Part shown: positions 8,364-14,007 of the stretch, one piece after another
Layout of the letters: every line of letters begins with the position of its first letter
Position numbering within the stretch: position 1 is the first letter of the stretch
From: JAICLL01 sp035252155
Lineage (GTDB): Bacteria; Planctomycetota; Planctomycetia; Pirellulales; JAICIG01
Assembly: GCA_035252155.1 (NCBI GenBank)
Contig: DATFDL010000293.1
Coordinates: forward strand, 1-14,007
Length of the DNA stretch: 14,007 nucleotides
Direction: 5' to 3'
Notes under the pieces: generated by a model
Seen by the model: only the letters and a program-made list of their open reading frames with translations
Databases searched by the model: none
Told to the model about the DNA's origin: nothing
Translations under genes and position numbers: made by a program

Positions 8364-10709
8364 ATGTTTCGCGTTCGGTATCTGCCGCTCTTGTTGTTGC
8401 TGGTCTCGGTCGCCTCGGCCGACGAACAGCCCACCGGCAACCAGCGAACCGCCGAACACGCCGCCCAAGCCGCTCGAGACAAGACATACCGCGATCAGGT
8501 GCAACCGCTGCTGGCCAAATACTGCATCGCTTGCCACGGGGGCGGCGAGCCCGAGGCCGATGTGGCTTTCGACAAGTTGGTAGAGCCGGCGGCGGCTATC
8601 GGGCAAAAAGACGCTTGGCTTAAGGCGCGCGAATATCTGCGCAGCGAGCTGATGCCGCCCAAAGGCGAGCAGCAGCCGACGCCCGCTGAGCGGAAAGCGA
8701 TGATTGCCTGGATCGAGGCCCAGTTTTTGGGCGTCGATTGCTCGCTGGCCCGCGATCCCGGCCGCGTCACGATCCGGCGGCTCAACCGCACCGAATACAA
8801 CAACACGATTCGCGACCTGCTCGGCGTCGATTTTCATCCGGCCGACGATTTTCCGGCCGATGACGTCGGCTATGGCTTCGATCATATCGGCGATGTGCTT
8901 TCGATGCCGCCCATCTTGCTCGAAAAGTACCTGGCGGCCGCCGAAGAGATCGTCGAGCGGGCGATCTACGTGCACACGCCCGACAAGACGCCGCGGCAAA
9001 CGTTCGTCGCCGCCAAAATCGGGCACAACAGCGGCTCGCCGCATGGCGAGAAAGGCTGCTGGGGGCTTAGCTCGACCGGCGAGGTTTATACCGACGTCAA
9101 TTTTGCCGCCAAGGGCGAATATATATTGCGCGGCCGGGCGTTTGGCGATCAGGCCGGCGATGAGCTGCCGAAGATGGCCTTCCGCCTCGACGGCAAAGAC
9201 GTGTTTGTGGCCGACGTGGCGGCCAAGTCGGGCGACCCCGCCACATACGAGACGAAGGTGACCGTCGAGCCGGGCCAAAAGCGGTTTGCCCTGGCGTTTA
9301 TCAACGACTTTTACCAGCCCGACAATCCCGACCCCCACAATCGTGATCGTAACCTGGCCATCGAGTGGCTCGAAGTGCAGGGTCCGCTGGACGCTCGGCC
9401 GCCCGCCCTGCCCGAGTCGCATCAAAAAATCATCTTCTGCCAACCGACCGGCGACAACGTTCGCCAGTGCATCGATAAAATCTTGGAGCGGTTTGTCACT
9501 CGCGCCTATCGCCGGCCGGCTCGGCCACAAGAGGTCGAGCGATTGGCCAAGTTCGTCGAACGCGCCATGGCCGAGGGCGACAGCTTCGAGCGGGGCATTC
9601 AGTTGGCCGTCGAGGCGGTGCTGGTGTCGCCCCATTTTCTGTTTCGCATCGAGTCGGGCCGTCGTGGCGGACGCGATGGCAACAACGACCCCGTGCAGCC
9701 GATCAACGACTTTCAACTGGCCACCCGGCTGTCGTATTTCTTGTGGAGCACGATGCCCGACGACGAACTGTTCCGCGACGCCGCCGCCGGCACCTTGCGA
9801 AATAACCTGCCCGCCCAGGCAAACCGCATGTTGCGCGACGCAAAGTCACGGGCGTTGGTCGACAACTTCTGTATGCAATGGTTGGAGATTCGCCGGCTCA
9901 AGACGCTCACACCCGACACCAAGCGGTTTCCCGGCTTTGATGACGAGCTGCGCGAGGCGATGCTGACGGAGACGAAGCTCTTTTTCGCATCGATCATCGA
10001 CGAAGACCGCAGCGTGCTCGATCTGCTTGACGCCGACTATACGTTTCTCAATGAGCGGCTGGCCCGCCACTACGGCATTCTGCGTGTGACAGGACCGGAG
10101 TTTCGCCGCGTTCAGCTCACCGATCGCGATCGCGGCGGCGTGCTCACGCAGGCCAGCGTGTTGACGGTCACCTCGAACCCCACCCGCACCAGCCCGGTGA
10201 AGCGCGGCAAGTGGGTTTTGGAACAATTGCTCGGCGCGCCGCCGCCACCGCCGCCGCCGGGCGCGGGCGAACTGAAAGACGACGAACAGGTGGCCCTCAC
10301 CGGCTCGGTGCGGCAACGCACGGAGCAACATCGGGCCAACCCGGCCTGCGCTTCGTGCCACGCCCTGATGGACCCGCTGGGCTTCGGGCTTGAGAATTTT
10401 GATGCCGTCGGCGCCTGGCGCGATCGCGACGGGGCATTTTTTGTCGATGCGTCGGGCGAGTTGACCGACGGCTCGAAGTTCAAAGGACCGAAGGAGCTGA
10501 AGGCGATTCTGCGGGCCAAAAAAGACGATTTTGCCCGTTGCTTTACCGAAAAAATGTTAACCTATGCTTTGGGCCGCGGACTGGAGCCTTACGATAAATG
10601 CGCCGTGGACGACATTGTGGCGGCCCTGGCCAAGGATGGCTACAAGTTTTCGATGTTGATCCAACAAATTGTGGCCAGCGACCCCTTCCAAAAACGAAGG
10701 GTGAGATGA
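8364..10709 (+). CDS. Secreted planctomycete cytochrome-like protein (PSCyt / DUF1587-1595-1592-1588-1585)
   Basis: This 781-residue protein has a Sec signal peptide at residues 1-19 (MFRVRYLPLLLLLVSVASA) with cleavage expected before DEQ. A cytochrome-like segment follows with haem c motif CIACH at 54-58. Then come a DUF1587-like segment at about 134-202 (RRLNRTEYNNTIRDLLGVDF), a beta-rich stretch at about 215-342 that may be a carbohydrate-binding-like insert (inference), DUF1595-like at about 372-432, DUF1592-like at about 446-572, DUF1588-like at about 580-690 with seven prolines (627-633) and a second haem motif CASCH at 662-666, and DUF1585-like at about 698-777. This domain set is characteristic of planctomycetes; its biochemical role is not established. 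The two CxxCH motifs suggest covalent haem and an extracytoplasmic redox role. The start at 8364 puts the signal peptide at the N-terminus; an ATG at 8328 is an alternative. Confidence 0.93.
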   Translation: MFRVRYLPLLLLLVSVASADEQPTGNQRTAEHAAQAARDKTYRDQVQPLLAKYCIACHGGGEPEADVAFDKLVEPAAAIGQKDAWLKAREYLRSELMPPKGEQQPTPAERKAMIAWIEAQFLGVDCSLARDPGRVTIRRLNRTEYNNTIRDLLGVDFHPADDFPADDVGYGFDHIGDVLSMPPILLEKYLAAAEEIVERAIYVHTPDKTPRQTFVAAKIGHNSGSPHGEKGCWGLSSTGEVYTDVNFAAKGEYILRGRAFGDQAGDELPKMAFRLDGKDVFVADVAAKSGDPATYETKVTVEPGQKRFALAFINDFYQPDNPDPHNRDRNLAIEWLEVQGPLDARPPALPESHQKIIFCQPTGDNVRQCIDKILERFVTRAYRRPARPQEVERLAKFVERAMAEGDSFERGIQLAVEAVLVSPHFLFRIESGRRGGRDGNNDPVQPINDFQLATRLSYFLWSTMPDDELFRDAAAGTLRNNLPAQANRMLRDAKSRALVDNFCMQWLEIRRLKTLTPDTKRFPGFDDELREAMLTETKLFFASIIDEDRSVLDLLDADYTFLNERLARHYGILRVTGPEFRRVQLTDRDRGGVLTQASVLTVTSNPTRTSPVKRGKWVLEQLLGAPPPPPPPGAGELKDDEQVALTGSVRQRTEQHRANPACASCHALMDPLGFGLENFDAVGAWRDRDGAFFVDASGELTDGSKFKGPKELKAILRAKKDDFARCFTEKMLTYALGRGLEPYDKCAVDDIVAALAKDGYKFSMLIQQIVASDPFQKRRVR

Positions 10710-10712
10710 TCG

Positions 10713-10731
10713 GTCCGGTGGCTGGGGTAGA
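10713..10731 (+). repeat. Short dispersed repeat, copy 2
   Basis: GTCCGGTGGCTGGGGTAGA lies directly after the PSCyt/PSD gene and matches 7676-7694 at 18 of 19 bases. It is followed within 31 bases by the large inverted repeat, so this intergenic segment looks assembled from dispersed repeat units. Confidence 0.5.
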
Positions 10732-10761
10732 GCCTTGGCGATGTCCCGGCGCGGCACCCAC

Positions 10762-10824
10762 ACTAACCCGAAGCGTAAGCGAGGAAAATGACGCGACTCA
10801 GCCTCGCTTACGCTTCGGGTTAGT
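10762..10824. repeat. Perfect 23-bp inverted repeat between the PSCyt/PSD and DUF1552 genes
   Basis: The arms 10762-10784 and 10802-10824 are exact reverse complements, beginning ACTAACCCGAAGCG and ending CGCTTCGGGTTAGT, with a 17-base loop. The word containing CCCGAAGCG-AGCGAGG is one I associate with dispersed planctomycete repeats, whose accidental translation reads LTRSVSE (recollection, not checked). In an RNA spanning both genes it would form a very stable hairpin ending 39 bases before the DUF1552 start. No U-tract follows, so its effect is more likely on mRNA stability or relative expression than on clean termination. Confidence 0.9.
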
Positions 10825-10852
10825 TTGGTGAACAACTCAAATTGGACACGAA

Positions 10853-10858
10853 AAGGAG
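10853..10858 (+). promoter_or_regulatory. Strong ribosome binding site of the DUF1552 gene
   Basis: AAGGAG lies five bases before the ATG at 10864. It rules out the GTG at 10825, which abuts the inverted repeat, as the start. It is the clearest Shine-Dalgarno in the window. Confidence 0.8.
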
Positions 10859-10863
10859 CTCAC

Positions 10864-12234
10864 ATGCACTCTTGGCGAATCTCGCGACGAACCGCGCTGC
10901 GGGGCCTGGGCACGGCGGTGGCGTTGCCGCTGTTGGAAACGATGCTTCCGGCCACGGCGTTCTCGCGCTTCGGCCGCGCCTTGCAGGCGGCCGAGACTGC
11001 CAAGGTGGTGCCCAACCGCGTGGCGTTTCTTTACGTGCCCAACGGCATGCACATGCCCGACTGGCTGCCGACGCAGACCGGCGCCAACTTTGATCTGCCG
11101 CCGATCTTGCAAAAGGTGGCCTCGTTTAAAGACGACCTTATGGTGATCAGCGGGCTGGCCCAGGACGGCGGCCGGGCTCATGGCGACGGCGGCGGCGACC
11201 ACGCGCGGGCGCTGAGCACGTTTCTCACCGGCTGCCATCCACGCAAGACCTCGGGCGCCGACATCAAGGTGGGCGTCTCGGCCGACCAGGTAGCCGCCGA
11301 ACGCATCGGCAAGCTCACTCGTTTTCCCTCGCTGGAGCTGGGCATCGACGCCGGCTCGCAATCGGGCGCCTGCGACACGGGCTATAGCTGCGCCTACTCG
11401 CACAACGTCTCGTGGAAGACCGAGTCGATGCCGGTGGCCAAAGAGATCAACCCCCGGCTGGTCTTCGAGCGGCTGTTCAGCGACGGCAAGCCCGGCGAAT
11501 CGCAGCAAGCGCGAGCCAAGCGCAACCGCGAACGGCTGAGCGTGCTCGATTTTGCCCTGGAAGACGCCGACCGGCTGCGGCAGCGGCTGGGCGGCAACGA
11601 CCAGCGCAAGCTCGACGAATACCTGACGACGGTCCGCGAGTTGGAGCAGCGGATTGCCCGCAGCGAAGACTCGGGCGGCGAGGGTCCAGCCGGTTTTGCC
11701 CGGCCTGCCGGCATTCCGCAAGACTACGCCGAGCACATCCGCTTGATGTACGACCTGCTGGCGCTGGCGTTTCAAAGCGACCTGACGCGCGTCAGCACGT
11801 TCGTGCATGCCGACGAAGGAAGCAACCGCAGCTATGGCTTCATCGGCGTCTCGGAAGGGCATCACGATCTCTCGCACCACGGCGGCGACAAAGAGAAGCA
11901 GGCCAAGATCAGCCAGATCAATCAGTTCCACGCTTCGCAACTGGCCTACTTTTTGGGCAAGCTCAAAAGCATTCCCGAGGCCGATGGCACGTTGCTCGAT
12001 CACGCGATGATCGCCTATGGCAGCTCGCTAGGCGACGGCAATCGCCACAATCACGATAACCTGCCGATCTTGGTGGCGGGCCGCGGCTGCGGCACTCTCT
12101 CTCCGGGCCGCCACATTCGTTATGAAAAGGAAACGCCGCTCAACAACCTTTGGCTCTCGCTGCTCGATCGGTTGGGCGCGACGGTCGATCGCCTCGGAGA
12201 CGGCACCGGGCGGCTGGCGGAGCTGCAAGGGTGA
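10864..12234 (+). CDS. DUF1552 family secreted protein with Tat signal
   Basis: The 456-residue product begins with a twin-arginine signal (SRRTALRGLGTAVALPLLE, arginines 8 and 9), so it is probably exported folded by the Tat system. The body matches the DUF1552 pattern: VAFLYVPNGMHMPDW at 53-67, GDHARALSTFLTGCHPRK at 111-128, a charged, probably coiled segment at about 210-285, a histidine-rich GHHDLSHHGGD stretch, and GSSLGDGNRHNHDNLPILVAG near the C-terminus. The conserved His and Asp clusters could bind metal and recall the DUF1501/alkaline-phosphatase-like families, but that is inference. Genes for this family usually sit directly after PSCyt/PSD genes in planctomycetes, as here, which suggests that the two products work together outside the cytoplasm. 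The substrate is unknown. The gene lies 154 bases downstream of its partner with a large hairpin in between. Confidence 0.93.
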   Translation: MHSWRISRRTALRGLGTAVALPLLETMLPATAFSRFGRALQAAETAKVVPNRVAFLYVPNGMHMPDWLPTQTGANFDLPPILQKVASFKDDLMVISGLAQDGGRAHGDGGGDHARALSTFLTGCHPRKTSGADIKVGVSADQVAAERIGKLTRFPSLELGIDAGSQSGACDTGYSCAYSHNVSWKTESMPVAKEINPRLVFERLFSDGKPGESQQARAKRNRERLSVLDFALEDADRLRQRLGGNDQRKLDEYLTTVRELEQRIARSEDSGGEGPAGFARPAGIPQDYAEHIRLMYDLLALAFQSDLTRVSTFVHADEGSNRSYGFIGVSEGHHDLSHHGGDKEKQAKISQINQFHASQLAYFLGKLKSIPEADGTLLDHAMIAYGSSLGDGNRHNHDNLPILVAGRGCGTLSPGRHIRYEKETPLNNLWLSLLDRLGATVDRLGDGTGRLAELQG

Positions 12235-12269
12235 CGACAAAGACGAAAGCTGCGAATCAGCATCTGTAG

Positions 12270-12291
12270 GGAACGCCCTCCGTGGCGTTCC
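12270..12291. repeat. Hairpin GGAACGCC-N6-GGCGTTCC after the DUF1552 gene
   Basis: Eight-base perfect arms (12270-12277 and 12284-12291) with a six-base loop lie 36 bases after the DUF1552 stop, in the convergent gap 12235-12530. The wording GTAGGGAACGCCCTCCG resembles a dispersed planctomycete repeat that I recall but cannot verify. No U-run follows directly, so use as a terminator is possible but unproven. Confidence 0.5.
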
Positions 12292-12330
12292 GTGAACTGC
12301 CAAGCAAGGTCGCCCCTCCCAATGGACCCG

Positions 12331-12362
12331 GCCGCGATGCGGCGAGGACCGTTGGATTTTTT
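12331..12362 (+). terminator. Weak candidate terminator for the plus-strand gene pair
   Basis: GCCGC-GAT-GCGGC (12331-12343) forms a short stem and a run of six T occurs at 12357-12362. The T-run lies 13 bases after the stem, whereas intrinsic terminators have it adjacent. The rest of the 12235-12530 gap shows nothing gene-like. Confidence 0.2.
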
Positions 12363-12530
12363 GAGGCATAGCTCGGGCGTTCAATGAGCGGACTTGTTGT
12401 TCGATCCTGGCTGCCGTCGCGCATCTAATGGACGATGCCGCCCGGCGGCGAACCACAGAGTATTGGGAACAAAGAATCATCGGCTCGTCTGAAGACAAAG
12501 TGATTCGTACCCTCGGGGCCCCAACGTTTC

Positions 12531-13022
12531 TCACTTCACCTCGATCTTCCAATCGAGCAACTCAGTTGGCTGGGGGTCGCCCGCGTCTTGTACGCGAAAC
12601 TGGATGAACGACGCGCCCTTGGTCAACGTAACCGGGACCTCGAAGTAGACAAACTCTTCGTCCTCTCCGGTGCGGGGCATATCGAGCCATTCCGTCGAGC
12701 TGTGCTCGGCCGGAGCAATGCGATACCGAACGGTGCCGGCAAACTTTTGTTCGCCATCGTCGGTGTCCGCTTTCGCTTTCAACGTGGCCGGTCCTGCCAG
12801 TGGCGGCCAGGGTTCGAGCGTGGGAAGGAAAACCGAATCGTCCGGAAGATACAATTCTTGCCTCGCCGGGTCGTCGTCGAGCCCGTCGCCGATTTCTTCG
12901 ACGACGGTACCCGTTTGCGGTCTCGCCGCACCGGATTGGCTAGAGGTATTCCGGCTCGCGGGCCGACCGCACGCGCTGAAGCAGGCTGTCAACGTCATAA
13001 CAAGTATCCATTTGGCTTTCAT
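12531..13022 (-). CDS. Small putative lipoprotein, 163 residues
   Basis: The product begins with a lysine-containing n-region and a hydrophobic run (MKAKWILVMTLTACFSACG). Two possible lipobox cysteines occur, LTAC at Cys14 and FSAC at Cys18; LTAC is the better match. A disordered, Ser/Thr/Asp-rich linker follows to about residue 50, then a compact C-terminal region with beta-strand character ending LLDWKIEVK, which may be an Ig-like sandwich (inference). I do not recognise the family. It lies 36 bases after the ECF sigma factor gene in the same direction and is probably co-transcribed, so it may be a regulator, sensor or target of that sigma factor. The start at 13022 has GGGAG five bases upstream; a TTG at 13040 is less likely. 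Confidence 0.8.
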   Translation of the reverse strand: MKAKWILVMTLTACFSACGRPASRNTSSQSGAARPQTGTVVEEIGDGLDDDPARQELYLPDDSVFLPTLEPWPPLAGPATLKAKADTDDGEQKFAGTVRYRIAPAEHSSTEWLDMPRTGEDEEFVYFEVPVTLTKGASFIQFRVQDAGDPQPTELLDWKIEVK

Positions 13023-13027
13023 CGCAT

Positions 13028-13032
13028 CTCCC
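13028..13032 (-). promoter_or_regulatory. Ribosome binding site of the lipoprotein gene
   Basis: GGGAG on the minus strand lies five bases before the ATG at 13022 and supports that start over the upstream TTG at 13040. Confidence 0.55.
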
Positions 13033-13058
13033 AACAACAAAAGTTTCGGCGGGACAGT

Positions 13059-13826
13059 TTAGGATTTTCTGCACGACGTCTGATCGCTCGGCGAAGCCTC
13101 TGAACGACGTCGCAAGGCCGACTTACAGTAACGAAGCAAATCGAGGTCGACGAGATTCGCGTGCAGATCGTCGAGCGTGTCGCACGCCAGACTCGACTCG
13201 ACTTCGTCCAGCAGCAACTCGGCGAAGCGAGTGCGGGCCCGTTCGAGCGTTTTACGGGCCGTCGCGGCCGTCCACTGGGTTTGCAGTTGCGTTTGGGCCG
13301 TCAACTGCGCCGCCAGATCGTCTGACGAAAGCTCGGGTTGTTTGACCCGCAACAACAACACGGCATGGTAGCGCGGCTGCGATTGCTTGAGCAGCTCCCA
13401 GGTTTGGGCCAGCAGTTCCTCGCGCAGATAGCCATCGAAATCGGGAGTTTCGGGCTGGACGTCGGCAATTTCGAGGCTTGTGTCGCCGAGCGGTTGCGGT
13501 CGGCGGGCTTTCGAACGGAAGTGGTCGTTGGCCAGATTGCTGAGCACCGATTTGACGTAATGGCGAAACCGCCCGTGCGCCGGATTGGCGCGGCGAAAAT
13601 CGCCGCGCAGCAGCCGCAGAGCAAACTCCTGCGACAGGTCTTCGGCGACGTCGGCGTCGCGCACCGCGCCAAGCAGATAACGAAAGACGGCGCTGGAATA
13701 ACGTGCCAGCAGCGTCGTTTGGGCGAGCACCCGCTCCGCGCCGTCGGCGGCATGCGCCTCCACCAGCAACGACCAGCGCGTGGAGATGCGACTCAAACGG
13801 TCGAGCGAACTGTCTTCACCGATCAT
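13059..13826 (-). CDS. ECF-type RNA polymerase sigma factor with C-terminal tail
   Basis: The 255-residue product has sigma region 2 at about residues 40-108, including the core-binding stretch DADVAEDLSQEFALRLL (57-73) and the following GRFRHYVKSVLSNLANDHFR (85-104). A linker of about 35 residues follows, then a region 4 helix-turn-helix at about 150-208 (AVLLLRVKQPELSSDDLAAQ, then TAATARKTLERARTRF). ECF sigma factors redirect RNA polymerase to a small set of promoters. A tail of about 45 residues (208-255) with three cysteines and a basic segment lies beyond region 4. No anti-sigma factor or protein kinase gene is adjacent; the downstream gene is a lipoprotein. The start at 13826 is preferred because AAAGG lies six bases upstream; ATGs or GTG up to 13847 are in frame but poorly spaced from GGGGAG. 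Confidence 0.88.
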   Translation of the reverse strand: MIGEDSSLDRLSRISTRWSLLVEAHAADGAERVLAQTTLLARYSSAVFRYLLGAVRDADVAEDLSQEFALRLLRGDFRRANPAHGRFRHYVKSVLSNLANDHFRSKARRPQPLGDTSLEIADVQPETPDFDGYLREELLAQTWELLKQSQPRYHAVLLLRVKQPELSSDDLAAQLTAQTQLQTQWTAATARKTLERARTRFAELLLDEVESSLACDTLDDLHANLVDLDLLRYCKSALRRRSEASPSDQTSCRKS

Positions 13827-13832
13827 GGTCGA

Positions 13833-13837
13833 CCTTT
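13833..13837 (-). promoter_or_regulatory. Ribosome binding site deciding the sigma factor start
   Basis: AAAGG on the minus strand, six bases before the ATG at 13826, favours this start over the in-frame codons at 13844 and 13847. Confidence 0.5.
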
Positions 13838-14007
13838 CGCACATCACTCCCCAGCATCGAGGCTAACACACAATTCTTGGCCGTGGCAAGTGTCACAACG
13901 AGCGGGGTCGGCCGTAACAGAATCAGACCGCCAAGATGCCGCCACCTGCCGGGCAGTGTAGCGGGTGGTGGTGCAGAAGGCGGCGGGGCAGCGGTTCCGC
14001 GCCGGTA

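Noticed and set aside
8343..9716. Minus-strand open frame of 457 codons
   Set aside because: It is fully antisense to the PSCyt/PSD gene, with low-complexity composition and no motif.
10598..10831. Plus-strand open frame of 77 codons ending in the inverted repeat
   Set aside because: It overlaps the end of the PSCyt/PSD gene out of frame and the rest is translated repeat sequence.
10837..12003. Minus-strand open frame of 388 codons
   Set aside because: It is antisense to the DUF1552 gene, which has a strong ribosome binding site, a Tat signal and family motifs.
13848..14007. Start of a further gene at the right edge
   Set aside because: No start with a plausible protein or ribosome binding site could be supported in the remaining bases, and weak promoter-like words there did not fit a consensus.

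Overview
The window looks like chromosomal DNA from a GC-rich planctomycete, probably of the Pirellulales type. That assignment is inference from content. It carries an adjacent pair of planctomycete-typical secreted proteins: a cytochrome-like PSCyt/PSD multidomain protein (DUF1587/1595/1592/1588/1585) followed by a Tat-exported DUF1552 protein. It also has an ECF sigma factor with a C-terminal tail, little Shine-Dalgarno use at several starts, and intergenic repeats of a kind I remember from planctomycete genomes.

Layout. Bases 1-7994 are read on the minus strand. In transcription order they hold a small conserved-looking 72-residue protein (7776-7994), the glycogen debranching enzyme GlgX (5388-7532), a TLGYGD-type potassium-channel-like membrane protein with an unassigned C-terminal half (4069-5211), and a very large membrane-anchored repeat protein. 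The repeat protein starts at 3777 and is still open at base 1, so its C-terminus lies outside the window. Bases 7995-8363 are a divergent, gene-free regulatory stretch. Bases 8364-12234 are read on the plus strand and hold the PSCyt/PSD protein and the DUF1552 protein. Bases 12531-13826 return to the minus strand: an ECF sigma factor followed 36 bases later by a small lipoprotein, probably one transcription unit convergent with the DUF1552 gene. I see no gene in the last 181 bases.

The intergenic gaps are unusually structured. The gap 3778-4068 holds four copies of a 19-bp module in alternating orientation, forming two nested inverted repeats, and a fifth copy lies 4 kb away in the divergent region. 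The gap between the PSCyt/PSD and DUF1552 genes holds a perfect 23-bp inverted repeat just ahead of a strong ribosome binding site. A 19-bp word is shared between that gap and the gap upstream of glgX.

The most striking protein-level observation is in the large repeat protein. A tryptophan in a D-x-W-[LI] motif recurs every 96 to 99 residues seven times, with weaker units before and after. This is a much longer period than that of a plain TPR. No mobile element, CRISPR array, tRNA or rRNA was seen. The window does not show a clear defence or biosynthetic system. The more open questions are the 98-residue repeat protein, the channel's C-terminal domain, and the sigma factor plus lipoprotein pair.
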